A stretch of DNA of 64,000 nucleotides from an endosymbiont of unidentified scaly snail isolate Monju (GCF_000801295.1 NZ_AP012978.1:496001-560000), one strand, 5' to 3'. Positions 1-12,222 are shown, counted from the first letter of the stretch. The notes: generated by a model from the sequence alone, not told the origin. Made by a program: numbers and translations.

Positions 1-635
<635 letters not shown>

Positions 636-687
636 AGACTCTATCCTCTCAAGAAATGGAGTCTCCGGGAAACCCGGGGCGGTTCAG

Positions 688-955
688 ATAACCACAAAGG
701 ACACAAAGGACACAAAGGACACAAAGGACACAAAGGACACAAAGGACACAAAGGACACAAAGGACACAAAGGACACGAAGATTTTTCCGCAAGGAATGCC
801 GAGACTGCAAAGCAAATACCCCCGGGTTATGGAAAGAGGATGGGGAGGAGCGCCCCCCGCGAACATTCGCCCCCATTCTCCTTCGCGCCCTTCGCGTCCT
901 TTGCGGTTTCACGCAATAAAATCTTCGTGTCCTTTGTGTCCTTCGTGGTGAATCC
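688..955. repeat. Dispersed repeat element with inverted arms and a tandem 9-mer
   Basis: The left arm begins ACCACAAAGGACAC, and the right arm (about 920-952) is its reverse complement ending in CCTTCGTGGT. Between them lie GC-rich sequence and a second inward block (CCTTCGCGCCC...TTTGCGGTTT, about 881-908). The left arm has been expanded into nine copies of ACAAAGG at a period of nine bases (694-772). Related arms occur at 15206-15330, 16563-16858 and 56733-56875. No gene is supported here: the open frames it creates are simple tripeptide repeats. Confidence 0.75.
694..772. repeat. Tandem array of ACACAAAGG, nine copies
   Basis: ACAAAGG recurs at 694, 703, 712, 721, 730, 739, 748, 757 and 766, an exact 9-base period without spacers. 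It looks like a slippage expansion of one arm of the surrounding dispersed repeat. It is not a CRISPR array because there are no spacers and the unit is only nine bases. Confidence 0.9.
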
Positions 956-960
956 CCCAA

Positions 961-988
961 ACAGAAAAGGCAGGGCCGAAGCCCTGCC
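961..988 (-). terminator. Intrinsic terminator after clpB
   Basis: On the minus strand the sequence folds as GGCAGGGC, loop TTCG, GCCCTGCC, followed by TTTTCTGT. This is a perfect 8-bp stem capped by a stable UUCG tetraloop, placed 23 bases after the clpB stop codon. Confidence 0.9.
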
Positions 989-1011
989 TCTTTCAATGGC
1001 CGGTGGCGCGA

Positions 1012-3645
<2,634 letters not shown>

Positions 3646-3680
3646 GGGCTTGTTCTCCAAAATCTTTTCGACTGGAGGAC

Positions 3681-3708
3681 ATATGGGGGATCCGCGCAGA
3701 AATGCAAG
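3681..3708 (-). promoter_or_regulatory. Sigma32-like heat-shock promoter of clpB
   Basis: On the minus strand CTTGCAT (3708-3702) is followed after 12 bases by CCCCCATAT (3689-3681). This fits the sigma32 pattern CTTGAAA, 11-16 bases, CCCCATNT, with two mismatches in the -35 box. It lies 36 bases upstream of the clpB start. clpB is a known member of the heat-shock regulon, which supports the assignment. Confidence 0.7.
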
Positions 3709-3731
3709 GCGAGAGCTGAATGATGCGCTGG

Positions 3732-3810
3732 TTCGTGGCGGGGACACCGCTCCTACCCGCAGCAGGCCGTCCCCGGGCCGAATGTTCGCGGCGAGGATGC
3801 CGCGCCTACC
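3732..3810. repeat. REP-like palindromic repeat
   Basis: Two facing blocks are seen: GTGGCGGGGACACCGCTCCTACC and, further on, AATGTTCGCGGCGAGGATGCCGCGCCTACC. They match the family seen in tandem at 8256-8424 and singly at 16672-16800. The copy sits between def and the clpB promoter and touches the last codons of def. Confidence 0.6.
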
Positions 3811-4312
3811 GGACGTAGACCTTGCGGCGGAACAGGTCGGTGCGGCGACTGACCACGCGGTCGATGAACAGCAGGCCATCGAGGTGATCGATCTCGTGCT
3901 GGGCGGCGCGGGCCTCGAAGCCTTCCATGTCGAATTCCAGCGGCTCACCATATGGGTCCTGCGCGACCAGGTGAATGTGGGTGGCACGGATGACGTTGCC
4001 GGTGTAGTCGGGCACCGAGAGGCAGCCCTCGCGTCCCGGCTCGTAGCCTTCCCAATGGGTGATCTCGGGGTTCACCAGAACCAGGTGGCCGTGGTTGGGC
4101 GCCGGCTTGCGTGTCTGCGAGCAGTCGAGGAGGACGATGCGCCGGAATACGCCCACCTGGGGCGCGGCGATGCCGACGGCCGCGGGTCCGGCACGCCGGG
4201 TGTCTTCGAGGTCGTCGATGAAGGCACGCAGGGCGTCGTCGAAAACAGTGACTGGTTCCGAGACCTGCTTGAGCCGCGGGTCCGGCAGCTTGAGGATGTC
4301 GAGTACCGCCAC
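3806..4312 (-). CDS. def: Peptide deformylase
   Basis: A 168-residue metalloenzyme that removes the formyl group from the initiator methionine of new proteins. All three family motifs are present: GIAAPQVG near residue 48, EGCLSVP near 95 with the metal-binding cysteine, and QHEIDHL near 139 with two metal-binding histidines and the catalytic glutamate. Length is normal for a bacterial Def. It lies five bases after the ACT-domain gene on the same strand, so it is probably in the rluD-pgeF operon. It is not next to fmt, so the genome may carry a second def elsewhere, which I cannot check. Confidence 0.93.
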   Translation of the reverse strand: MAVLDILKLPDPRLKQVSEPVTVFDDALRAFIDDLEDTRRAGPAAVGIAAPQVGVFRRIVLLDCSQTRKPAPNHGHLVLVNPEITHWEGYEPGREGCLSVPDYTGNVIRATHIHLVAQDPYGEPLEFDMEGFEARAAQHEIDHLDGLLFIDRVVSRRTDLFRRKVYVR

Positions 4313-4317
4313 GCCGG

Positions 4318-4842
4318 TTACCCGATATAGGTCTCGACTGGCGTCACATTGACCGCAATACCCTCGGCGCGCAACGGGACCAGGCGACGCTCCACCGCCT
4401 CCACCGGCTCGTTGCTCACGCCGCTGATCTGCAGGATGTAGACCGGAGCCTCAGCGGTACCGGCCACGTCGGATTCCAGGTCGAGGATGTTGAACCCGCC
4501 CTCGGCCAGCGCACCGGTGACCTGGGCGACAATGCCCGCGCGGTCGGCACCGGAGACGGCCACCTGCAGGTTGGGGATCAGGTGTTCGTGCAGATGGGCC
4601 TCGATGGGATCGATATGCAGGCACAGGCCACGCTCGTGCACCACGGGATCGAGCAGCGCGCGCAGGGCACCCTCGTCGGCGGCACCCGAGACCATCATCA
4701 TTACCGTGAAGTTGCCCCCCAGGCGCAGCATCGAGGTCTCGCCCAGGTTGCAACCAGCGTCGGCCAGCGTCCGGGTGAGGGCCGCGACGATACCGGGCGC
4801 GTCGCGCCCGACCAGGGTGATCATCCACCATCGGTCCTTCAT
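4318..4842 (-). CDS. ACT-domain protein, GcvR-like
   Basis: A 174-residue protein of two ACT domains: residues 5-75 (MITLVGRDAPGIVAALTRTL) and about 90-165 (LQVAVSGADRAGIVAQVTGA). Both begin with the typical beta strand plus DAPGI/DRAGI loop that binds amino acids. This architecture matches GcvR, the accessory repressor of the glycine cleavage system in E. coli, but GcvR-like proteins also serve in other roles and no gcvA or gcvTHP is in view. It overlaps the pgeF stop by four bases (ATGA), indicating translational coupling in the rluD-pgeF-ACT-def operon. No DNA-binding domain is present, so any regulation would be by protein contact. Confidence 0.8.
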   Translation of the reverse strand: MKDRWWMITLVGRDAPGIVAALTRTLADAGCNLGETSMLRLGGNFTVMMMVSGAADEGALRALLDPVVHERGLCLHIDPIEAHLHEHLIPNLQVAVSGADRAGIVAQVTGALAEGGFNILDLESDVAGTAEAPVYILQISGVSNEPVEAVERRLVPLRAEGIAVNVTPVETYIG

Positions 4843-5579
4843 GCCGTCTCCTCCAGCCAGATCAGGCTGGCCTGTCGCCCGGTGCGCCCGTCGCGCCGGT
4901 AGGAATAGAAATGCTGCGGCTCACTGTAGGTGCAACGCCCACCGCCGTAAACCTCGCCGATGCCCGCCACTTCCAGGCGCAGGCGTGCCAGCCGGTACAG
5001 GTCTGCCCGCCAGCGCTCGCCGTGCTGCACGAAGGCCTCTGCTGCCAGGGGATCGACCGCAAGGAAGGCTTCCCGCACCTCCTCACCCACCTCGAAGGCG
5101 AGTGGCCCGATGGCCGGCCCCAGCCAGGCGATCACCCTGCCGGGATCGTCGAAGCGCGCCAGGGTGGCCTCGAGCACCCCGCCGGCCAGGCCGCGCCAGC
5201 CGGCGTGCGCCGCGGCCACCGCCACACCCTCGCGATCGGCGAACAGCACCGGCAGACAGTCGGCGGTGAGCACCGCGCAGACCTGGCCGGGCGTATAGGC
5301 AAAGGCCGCGTCGGCCTCGCAACCGGCAAGATCACGACCCGCATCGGCCACCGAACAGCCGTGCACCTGGCTCAACCACAGGGGTTCGGCAGGCAGCGCC
5401 AGCGCCTCACGCAAGCGAGCGCGGTTGGCCACCACGTGCTCAGGATCATCACCCACGTGCAGGGCCAGGTTGAGCCCGGCCCAGTCACCCCAGCTGAACC
5501 CGCCCGCACGAGTGGTGGCAAAGGCACGCACCCGGCCCGGCACGGGCCAGTCGGGACGGATGGGCTCAGTCCTCGTCAT
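4839..5579 (-). CDS. pgeF: Peptidoglycan editing factor PgeF (YfiH, laccase-domain family)
   Basis: A 246-residue protein of the Cu-oxidase_4 family, known as YfiH/PgeF and also annotated as polyphenol oxidase. PgeF removes wrongly incorporated L-serine from peptidoglycan precursors. Visible motifs are SQVHGCSV near residue 69, VLTADCLPVLFAD near 102 and AAHAGWRGLAGG near 121; the histidines and cysteine form the metal site. It overlaps the end of rluD by 14 bases and the ACT gene by four. The order rluD-pgeF-clpB is conserved in enterobacteria and pseudomonads. Confidence 0.92.
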   Translation of the reverse strand: MTRTEPIRPDWPVPGRVRAFATTRAGGFSWGDWAGLNLALHVGDDPEHVVANRARLREALALPAEPLWLSQVHGCSVADAGRDLAGCEADAAFAYTPGQVCAVLTADCLPVLFADREGVAVAAAHAGWRGLAGGVLEATLARFDDPGRVIAWLGPAIGPLAFEVGEEVREAFLAVDPLAAEAFVQHGERWRADLYRLARLRLEVAGIGEVYGGGRCTYSEPQHFYSYRRDGRTGRQASLIWLEETA

Positions 5580-6609
5580 CGTCGATCTCCCAACCCGCCT
5601 CGCCCAGCGCCGTGTAGAAGGCCGGATCCAGGTCCGGCGTCTCGTGTGCCTCCCGATGGCGGCGCAGGGCCTCGAGCAATTCGCCCATGTCCTGCGGAAT
5701 GGGTGCCTCGAAGCGCAGTTCGCGCTCGTCGACGGGGTGGCGCAAGATCAGGCGGCGCGCATGCAGGGCCTGGCGACCGAAACTGCGCATCAGGGCCTTG
5801 AGCTCCTCGTCCGCACCCGACGGCAGTTGCAGACGCCCGCCATAGACCGGATCGCCGAATACCGGGTGCCGGATGTAGGCCATGTGCACCCGGATCTGGT
5901 GGGTGCGCCCGGTCTCCAGCCGGACCCGCAGCAGGGTGTGCTCGCGGAAGGCCTCGAGCGGTTCGTAATGGGTGACCGCCGGCTTGCCCAGCGGGTTTAC
6001 CGCCATGCGCGTGCGCACCGTCGGGTGGCGGCCGATAGGCTGGTCGACAGTCCCCGGTGCGCGCAGGCGCCCGACCACCAAGGCCCGGTATTCGCGGTGT
6101 ATCTCGCGCCGAGCCAGTGCCGCGACCAGCCGCTGGTAGGCCGGTTCGCTACGCGCCACCACCATCAGACCGGTGGTGTCCTTGTCCAGCCGGTGCACAA
6201 TGCCGGCACGGGGCAACCTCGCCAGCGAAGGGTCGTGATACAGCAGGCCGTTCTGCAGGGTGCCATCGGGGTTGCCCGCGGCCGGGTGCACCACCAGGCC
6301 GGCTGGCTTGTCGATCACCAGCAGGTGCTCATCCTCGAAGAGGATGCGCAACGGCACCGGCTGCGGCACGCACTCGACCTGGGCCTCCTCGACCGCGCGC
6401 AGCACCAGCTGCTCGCCTTCGCTCACCTTGTGCCGCTGGGCGCGTACCTTCCCGTCGACGGTCACCCGGCCCTCGCGTATCCAGACCTGGAGGCGGCTGC
6501 GCGAATAGTCGGGAAACAGGGCGGCCAGCGCCTGGTCGAGGCGCCGACCGGCCAGGGCGGCATCGATCTCCGCGCTCAGCAGCCTTTCTTCGGCCTGTTC
6601 GTCGCTCAT
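5566..6609 (-). CDS. rluD: 23S rRNA pseudouridine synthase RluD
   Basis: A 347-residue enzyme that makes pseudouridines in helix 69 of 23S rRNA. It has an N-terminal S4 RNA-binding domain (GRRLDQALAALFPDYSRSRL...GRVTVDGK, residues 20-60) and the RluA catalytic domain with HRLDKDTTGLMVVA, which holds the catalytic aspartate. The C-terminal part is acidic (WEIDDDED). The ATG at 6609 lies at the edge of the inverted-repeat element between it and bamD. It is divergent from bamD, an arrangement conserved in Gammaproteobacteria. Confidence 0.95.
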   Translation of the reverse strand: MSDEQAEERLLSAEIDAALAGRRLDQALAALFPDYSRSRLQVWIREGRVTVDGKVRAQRHKVSEGEQLVLRAVEEAQVECVPQPVPLRILFEDEHLLVIDKPAGLVVHPAAGNPDGTLQNGLLYHDPSLARLPRAGIVHRLDKDTTGLMVVARSEPAYQRLVAALARREIHREYRALVVGRLRAPGTVDQPIGRHPTVRTRMAVNPLGKPAVTHYEPLEAFREHTLLRVRLETGRTHQIRVHMAYIRHPVFGDPVYGGRLQLPSGADEELKALMRSFGRQALHARRLILRHPVDERELRFEAPIPQDMGELLEALRRHREAHETPDLDPAFYTALGEAGWEIDDDED

Positions 6610-6925
6610 GGGGGGCTATCTGTTACTAAGACAACCCCAATCAAAGTCTCACTCAGAGCGGCCCGGATGTTCCGGATCAAGGCGCGGCTCGCAGGGAATG
6701 GCAGACCCTTGCCAAGAGCCGCAACGCAGAGCCGGGACATCCGGGCCGCTCCCTGCGGGCGGGCTTCCGGGCGTCCATCCACTGCGTTACGCCGACTTGA
6801 CATAGAGTGACCATGCCTGCGTCGGCGTGCCTTGTGGCTGAACGCCAGAGGCCCGCTGAGCGTGGCTTTGATTGGGGTTGTCTTAGTATACTCGCCGACT
6901 GGAACCGTTGGGGGGATTATCACCG
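6610..6925. other. rluD-bamD intergenic region with structured insert
   Basis: This 316-base divergent intergenic region is longer than needed for two promoters. It holds the 23-bp inverted repeat element listed separately (6624-6888) and, inside it, a second long hairpin: GCGGCCCGGATGTTCCGG at about 6658 faces CCGGGACATCCGGGCCGC at about 6732. I see no coding sequence. A TATACT box at 6887 is the best -10 candidate for bamD. Confidence 0.6.
6624..6888. repeat. MITE-like element with perfect 23-bp terminal inverted repeats
   Basis: Positions 6624-6646 (starting TACTAAGACAACCCC) and 6866-6888 (ending GGGGTTGTCTTAGTA) are exact reverse complements. Similarity continues inward with mismatches for about 20 more bases. 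The element is 265 bp, has no coding capacity and contains an internal hairpin. The sequence of the right end, 6851-6888, recurs at 30955-30992 with 30 of 38 positions identical by hand alignment. Both ends read toward a gene start, so the repeats may supply promoter sequence for rluD and bamD. Confidence 0.65.
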
Positions 6926-7741
6926 ATGTCACGCCTGCTCTGGCCATTGTTGTTCGCACTGCTGCTCGGCGGCTGCTCCTTTCTGCAGGACAAGGACGAG
7001 ACCAAGGGCTGGAGCCAGCAGAAGCTCTATACCGAGGCGCAGGCCGAGCTGGCCTCCGGCAACTACGAGCGCGCCATCGACCTGTACGAGAAACTCGAGG
7101 CCCGTTACCCTTTCGGCAAGTACGCCCACCAGGCCCAGCTCGACGTAGCCTACGCCTATTACAAGGCGGAAGAGCCCGAATCGGCGCTGGCCGCGGCCGA
7201 CCGCTTCATCAAGTTCCATCCTGGCCACCCGGCGGTGGCCTATGCCTACTACCTGAAGGGGCTGGTCAACTTCAATCGCTCGCTGGGCATTCTCTCGCGC
7301 TTCCTGCCCACCGACCTCTCGCAACGCGATGCCGGCGCGGCGCTGGATTCGTACAAGGACTTCAAGGAGGTGGTCGAGCGCTTCCCCGACACCGATTATG
7401 CCGAGGATGCGCGCAAGCGCATGCTCTACCTGCGTAACAACCTGGCCCGCCAGGAGGTGCACGTGGCGCGTTACTACATCAAGCGCGGCGCCTTCGTGGC
7501 GGCGGCCGAGCGCGGCAACTACGTCATCGAGAACTACCAGCGCACCCCGGCGGTGAAGGACGCCCTGGAGGTGATGATCGAGGCCTACACGCGCCTCGGC
7601 CTGAACGACCTGGCGAACGACACCCGGCGAGTTCTGGCGCTCAACCTGAAGAGCGGCGCCATCATCCCCGACCCGCGCGAACTTGAGGAGAAGTCCTGGT
7701 CGCGCAAGCTTTGGGACTACTTCGGCCTGGACAAGAACTGA
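6926..7741 (+). CDS. bamD: Outer membrane assembly lipoprotein BamD (ComL)
   Basis: A 271-residue lipoprotein of the BAM complex, which inserts beta-barrel proteins into the outer membrane. The signal peptide ends in the lipobox LLLGGC with cysteine at residue 17. Five TPR-like repeats follow (YTEAQAELASGNYERAIDLY, FGKYAHQAQLDVAYAYYKA and so on), with the usual PGHPAVAYAYYLKGL segment. The start at 6926 is chosen because it gives a proper signal peptide and follows GGGGGATT; an upstream TTG at 6908 is unlikely. It is alone on the plus strand, divergent from rluD, as in many Gammaproteobacteria. Confidence 0.95.
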   Translation: MSRLLWPLLFALLLGGCSFLQDKDETKGWSQQKLYTEAQAELASGNYERAIDLYEKLEARYPFGKYAHQAQLDVAYAYYKAEEPESALAAADRFIKFHPGHPAVAYAYYLKGLVNFNRSLGILSRFLPTDLSQRDAGAALDSYKDFKEVVERFPDTDYAEDARKRMLYLRNNLARQEVHVARYYIKRGAFVAAAERGNYVIENYQRTPAVKDALEVMIEAYTRLGLNDLANDTRRVLALNLKSGAIIPDPRELEEKSWSRKLWDYFGLDKN

Positions 7742-7754
7742 CGTGCCGAGCCTA

Positions 7755-7783
7755 CCCTGACAGGGCCGATGACCCTGTCAGGG
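7755..7783. repeat. CCCTGACAGGG palindrome between convergent genes
   Basis: CCCTGACAGGG, a 7-base loop, then CCCTGTCAGGG. It lies between the ends of bamD and glnB and could act as a bidirectional terminator, although it lacks a T tract. Related sequence occurs at 16718-16742 and a shorter form at 20984-20998, so it belongs to a dispersed family. Confidence 0.6.
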
Positions 7784-7852
7784 CGTGGTGAGTTGGAAAT
7801 GAGACGAGGTGCCCCGGGGGCGTCCCGCCCCCCCGGCTGCCCCTGGCTGGAT

Positions 7853-8221
<369 letters not shown>

Positions 8222-8255
8222 TCAGGATAGCCCTGCCCGCGCACCGCTTACAAGC

Positions 8256-8424
8256 AATGTTCGGCCCAGGGTCGAGCCTCCTGCGCGCAGGAGCGACGCC
8301 CCCGCCACGAACGGCTCGGCCCGGGAACGGACCTCCTACATGTGGGAGCGGCGTCCCCGCCGCGAACGGTTCGGCCCGGGGACGGCCTCCTGCATATAGG
8401 GGTGGCGTCCTCGCCGCGAACATT
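8256..8424. repeat. Array of three REP-like repeats
   Basis: Three tandem copies of a 50-60 base unit built on GGAGCGGCGTCCCCGCCGCGAAC plus TTCGGCCCGGGAACGGCCTCC. Each unit is an imperfect palindrome. Single copies lie at 3732-3810 and around 16672-16800. The array fills the space between glnB and nadE, and no gene is supported here. Confidence 0.7.
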
Positions 8425-8451
8425 CAGGTCGGGAACGCGACCCCACGCCAT

Positions 8452-10050
8452 TCAGCAGCCATTGACGATGGGATAACGCCAGTCGCGACCGAAGGCGCGC
8501 GCGGTGATCTTGATGCCGGGCGCGGCCTGGCGGCGCTTGTACTCGGCACGCAGGACCAGCCGCGTCATACGCTCCACCTCCGCGCGGTCGAAACCGGTGG
8601 CCGCCACGATCTCCTCGACCGACTCGTCACGCTCGACGAAGCGCTCGATGATCTCGTCGAGCACCTCGTAGGGCGGCAGGCTGTCGGTGTCCTGCTGATC
8701 GGGCCGCAGCTCGGCCGAGGGCGGGCGGGTGATGACCCGCTCGGGGATCACCTCGACCTCCCGGTTGCGCCAGCGCGCCAGCGCGAAGACCAGGGTCTTG
8801 GGCACGTCCTTGAGCGGCGCAAAGCCACCGTTCATGTCGCCGTAGAGGGTGGCATAACCCACCGACATCTCGCTCTTGTTGCCGGTAGTCAGCAGCATGC
8901 GCCCACTCTTGTTGCTGATCGCCATCAGCAGCAGCCCGCGAATGCGCGCCTGGATATTCTCCTCGGTGACGTCCATCGGTCGACCCGCGAAAGGCTCGGC
9001 CAGCATGTCGAGCAGGGCCTGGAAGGCCGGTTCGATGGGAATGCTCAGGTAATCCACACCGAGACGACGCGCCTGCTCGGCAGCATCGGCGTTACTGATC
9101 TCGGCGGTGTAGCGCGAGGGCATGGACACCACCTCGACGTTACGCGCTCCCAGTGCATCGACCGCCAGCGCCAGGGTGAGCGCCGAGTCGATGCCACCGG
9201 AAAGGCCCAGCACCACACCATGAAAGCCGTTCTTGCCCACGTAGTCACGCACACCGCAGACCAGGGCACGCCAGACCTCTTCGAGATCGTCCAGCCAGGG
9301 CGGCAGTGGACGCATCGCGGGGGCACCACCGGCGTCGATGTCGAACACCTCGACCGCCTCCTCGAACTGCACACAGCGCAACGCTACCCGCCCGTCGGCC
9401 GCACAAACGAAAGAGGCGCCATCGAACACCAGTTCATCCTGGCCGCCGACCTGGTTCACATACACCAGCGATACACCGTGGCGCGCAGCCAGCTTGCCGA
9501 CCAGGCGTTCGCGCTCGCGCACCTTGCCGCGGTAATAGGGCGAGCCGTTGAGCGTGAGCACCACCTGCGCGCCCGCGGCCGCGGCTTCTCGCACCGGGGT
9601 ATCCACCCAGATATCCTCGCAGACCACCAGTGCGAAGCGCAGGTCACCCTGTTCGAACAAGCCGGTGTCCTCTCCCGCAGCGAAGTAGCGTTTCTCGTCG
9701 AACACGCTGTAGTTGGGCAGTTCGCGCTTGCGGTATTCGCACAGCAGCTCGCCGTCGCGGATCGCTGCGGCCAGGTTGTAGCGGGCGCCGTCGCGCTCGC
9801 CGGGGTAACCCAGCACCAGGGTGATACCGCACACCTGCTCACGGATGCGCGCCAGGGCGGTCTCCACCCGTTGCAGGCATTCATGCCGCAACAACAGGTC
9901 CTCGGGCGGGTAGCCGACCAGCGTCAGTTCGGGGAACACCACCAGGTCTACCCCCTCGGCGGCCAGACGGTTGGCCAGCTCGATGACGCGCTCGGCATTG
10001 GCCTCGATGGCACCAACCATCAGGTTGAGCTGGGCAATGGCGAGCTTCAT
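8452..10050 (-). CDS. nadE: Glutamine-dependent NAD+ synthetase
   Basis: A 532-residue two-domain enzyme that amidates nicotinic acid adenine dinucleotide to NAD+. The N-terminal nitrilase-type glutaminase domain (residues 1-260) has the E-K-C triad in FPELTLVGYPPEDL, RKRELPNY and VCEDIWVD. The C-terminal synthetase domain has the PP-loop LGLSGGIDSALTLALA and the family signature around LLTTGNKSEMSVGYATLYGD. ATG at 10050 starts the family sequence MKLAIAQLNLMVGAIEANA. It lies four bases after sucD on the same strand, so the three genes are probably cotranscribed. Confidence 0.95.
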   Translation of the reverse strand: MKLAIAQLNLMVGAIEANAERVIELANRLAAEGVDLVVFPELTLVGYPPEDLLLRHECLQRVETALARIREQVCGITLVLGYPGERDGARYNLAAAIRDGELLCEYRKRELPNYSVFDEKRYFAAGEDTGLFEQGDLRFALVVCEDIWVDTPVREAAAAGAQVVLTLNGSPYYRGKVRERERLVGKLAARHGVSLVYVNQVGGQDELVFDGASFVCAADGRVALRCVQFEEAVEVFDIDAGGAPAMRPLPPWLDDLEEVWRALVCGVRDYVGKNGFHGVVLGLSGGIDSALTLALAVDALGARNVEVVSMPSRYTAEISNADAAEQARRLGVDYLSIPIEPAFQALLDMLAEPFAGRPMDVTEENIQARIRGLLLMAISNKSGRMLLTTGNKSEMSVGYATLYGDMNGGFAPLKDVPKTLVFALARWRNREVEVIPERVITRPPSAELRPDQQDTDSLPPYEVLDEIIERFVERDESVEEIVAATGFDRAEVERMTRLVLRAEYKRRQAAPGIKITARAFGRDWRYPIVNGC

Positions 10051-10054
10051 CGGT

Positions 10055-10927
10055 TCAGAACAGCAGTCCGGCCATGGTCTCGCCGATACGCGCCGGCGAA
10101 CGTACGGTATGCACGCCGGCCGCCTCCAGCGCACGATACTTGCCCTCGGCGGTGCCCTGTCCACCGGCCACGATGGCCCCGGCATGGCCCATGCGCTTGC
10201 CCGGCGGCGCAGTCACTCCCGCGATGTAGGCCACCACCGGCTTGGAGACATGTTCTCGAATGTACTCGGCCGCGGCCTCCTCGGCAGTACCGCCGATCTC
10301 GCCGACCAGCACGATGCCCTCGGTCTGCGGGTCGTCCTCGAACAGGGCCAGGCAGTCGATGAAGCTCATGCCGTGGATGGGATCGCCACCGATACCGACG
10401 CAGGTGGACTGGCCGAGCCCCGCGCGCGTGGTCTGATGCACCGCCTCGTAGGTCAGGGTCCCGGAGCGCGAGACGATGCCCACCCGGCCGGGCTGGTGGA
10501 TGTTGCCCGGCATGATGCCGATCTTGCACGCCCCTGGAGTGATCACGCCGGGGCAGTTGGGACCGATGAGCCGCACGCCGGGATGCGCGTCGAGCGCGGC
10601 GCGCACCCTGAGCATGTCCAGCACCGGGATACCCTCGGTGATGCAGACGATGACCTCGATGCCGGCGTCGGCGGCCTCGAGAATGGCATCTGCCGCGAAG
10701 GCGGCAGGCACATAGATCATGGTCGCGTTGGCCCCGGTCTCGGCCACTGCCTGGTGCACGGTGTCGAATACCGGGCGCTCGAGATGGGCCTGCCCGCCCT
10801 TGCCGGGGGTGACCCCACCGACCAGGTTGGTGCCATAGGCGATGGCCTGCTCGGAATGAAAAGTGCCCTGGCGGCCGGTGAAACCCTGGCAGATGACCCG
10901 GGTGTCCTTGTCGATGAGAATGCTCAT
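10055..10927 (-). CDS. sucD: Succinyl-CoA synthetase alpha subunit
   Basis: A 290-residue subunit of the TCA-cycle enzyme that makes ATP or GTP from succinyl-CoA. The CoA-binding Rossmann domain starts [21 protein letters not shown], and the phosphohistidine loop is near [17 protein letters not shown]. The start overlaps the sucC stop by four bases (ATGA). The sequence has all core elements and normal length. Confidence 0.96.
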   Translation of the reverse strand: MSILIDKDTRVICQGFTGRQGTFHSEQAIAYGTNLVGGVTPGKGGQAHLERPVFDTVHQAVAETGANATMIYVPAAFAADAILEAADAGIEVIVCITEGIPVLDMLRVRAALDAHPGVRLIGPNCPGVITPGACKIGIMPGNIHQPGRVGIVSRSGTLTYEAVHQTTRAGLGQSTCVGIGGDPIHGMSFIDCLALFEDDPQTEGIVLVGEIGGTAEEAAAEYIREHVSKPVVAYIAGVTAPPGKRMGHAGAIVAGGQGTAEGKYRALEAAGVHTVRSPARIGETMAGLLF

Positions 10928-12111
10928 GCCTTGCCCTCCGCGGCCGCCACGACCTTTTCCGCCGCCACGACCTTTTCCGCCGCCTCGGTCAGGTCCGAGG
11001 CGGTCTCCAGCGCCAACCCGCTCTGATCGAGCAGCGCCAGGCCCTGGTCGGCGTTGGTGCCTTCCAGGCGCACCACCACCGGCACCTCGATGCCGACTTC
11101 CTTGACCGCGCTGACAATGCCCTCGGCGATCAGGTCACAGCGCACGATGCCACCGAAGATGTTGACCAGCACCGCGCGCACCTTGTCGTCGGAGAGAATG
11201 ATCTTGAACGCCTCGGCCACCCGCTCCGCGGTAGTGCCACCGCCCACGTCGAGAAAGTTGGCCGGCTCACCACCATGCAGCTTGACCAGATCCATCGTGG
11301 CCATCGCCAGCCCGGCTCCGTTGACCATGCAACCGATGCTGCCATCGAGCGCGATATAGTTGAGATCGTGCTCGGCGGCGCGCGCCTCACGCGGATCTTC
11401 CTGGGTGATGTCGCGCATGCCCTGCAAGTCCTTGTGCCGGTAGAGGGCGTTGTCGTCGATGTTGACCTTGGCATCCAGCGCCAGCAGGTCGCCATCACCG
11501 TTCACGATCAGCGGGTTGATCTCCACCAGCGAACAATCCTCGCGCACGAACAGTTCGGCCAGTCCCGCGAGGACCTTCTGAAACTGCTTGCGCTGCTCGG
11601 CATCCAGCCCCAGGGCGAAGCCCAGCCGCCGGGCCTGGTAGGGCTGAAGGCCGGCAGCCGGATCGATGCGCGAGGTGAGGATCTTCTCGGGCGTCTCGGC
11701 GGCGACCTCCTCGATGTTCATGCCGCCGGCCTCGGAGGCCACGACCATGACGCGCCGGCTGGCGCGATCGACCAGCAGACTGAGATAGAGTTCGCGCGCA
11801 ATGTCGCTCGGCTCCTCGATCAGCACGTGGCTGACCGGCAGGCCGCCCGGCCCGGTCTGGCGGGTGACCAGGCGGCTGCCCAGCAGGCGTCGCGCCTCGG
11901 CCTCGACCTGGTCGAGTGAGTCGGCCAGCACCACCCCGCCGGCCTTGCCACGGCCGCCAGTGTGCGCCTGGGCCTTGACCACCCAACGTTCGCCACCCAT
12001 CTCTTCGGCCGCCTCGCGCGCCGCCTCGGCCGACTGTACCGCCACGCCGTAGGGCACGGGAATGCGGTAACCGGCGAACAGGCGCTTGGCCTGGAATTCG
12101 TGGAGGTTCAC
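10924..12111 (-). CDS. sucC: Succinyl-CoA synthetase beta subunit
   Basis: A 395-residue subunit with an ATP-grasp domain ([19 protein letters not shown], then [15 protein letters not shown]) and a C-terminal CoA-ligase domain ([17 protein letters not shown]). The start is a GTG at 12111, because the family sequence begins exactly there and no ATG is close. The C-terminus is longer than in E. coli (388 residues), partly because of an exact 18-bp tandem duplication at 10943-10978 that repeats EKVVAA. It is divergent from the pilS-like gene. An intact active site is visible, so the tail change is probably harmless. Confidence 0.95.
   Translation of the reverse strand: MNLHEFQAKRLFAGYRIPVPYGVAVQSAEAAREAAEEMGGERWVVKAQAHTGGRGKAGGVVLADSLDQVEAEARRLLGSRLVTRQTGPGGLPVSHVLIEEPSDIARELYLSLLVDRASRRVMVVASEAGGMNIEEVAAETPEKILTSRIDPAAGLQPYQARRLGFALGLDAEQRKQFQKVLAGLAELFVREDCSLVEINPLIVNGDGDLLALDAKVNIDDNALYRHKDLQGMRDITQEDPREARAAEHDLNYIALDGSIGCMVNGAGLAMATMDLVKLHGGEPANFLDVGGGTTAERVAEAFKIILSDDKVRAVLVNIFGGIVRCDLIAEGIVSAVKEVGIEVPVVVRLEGTNADQGLALLDQSGLALETASDLTEAAEKVVAAEKVVAAAEGKA
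10943..10978. repeat. 18-bp tandem duplication inside sucC
   Basis: GCCGCCACGACCTTTTCC occurs twice without a gap. It is in frame and duplicates six residues in the C-terminal tail of SucC. Confidence 0.85.
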
Positions 12112-12222
12112 TGTTCGATCCTGCGGTTGTGCATGAAAATGGTATTCTCGGCCAATATGGACGGACACGCAAAAACTATCCGGCCGATGCCAACCGAATC
12201 CCGGCATTGACACCAAAGGAAC

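Noticed and set aside
694-772. Possible CRISPR array
   Set aside because: The unit is nine bases with no spacers, and no cas genes are in the window.
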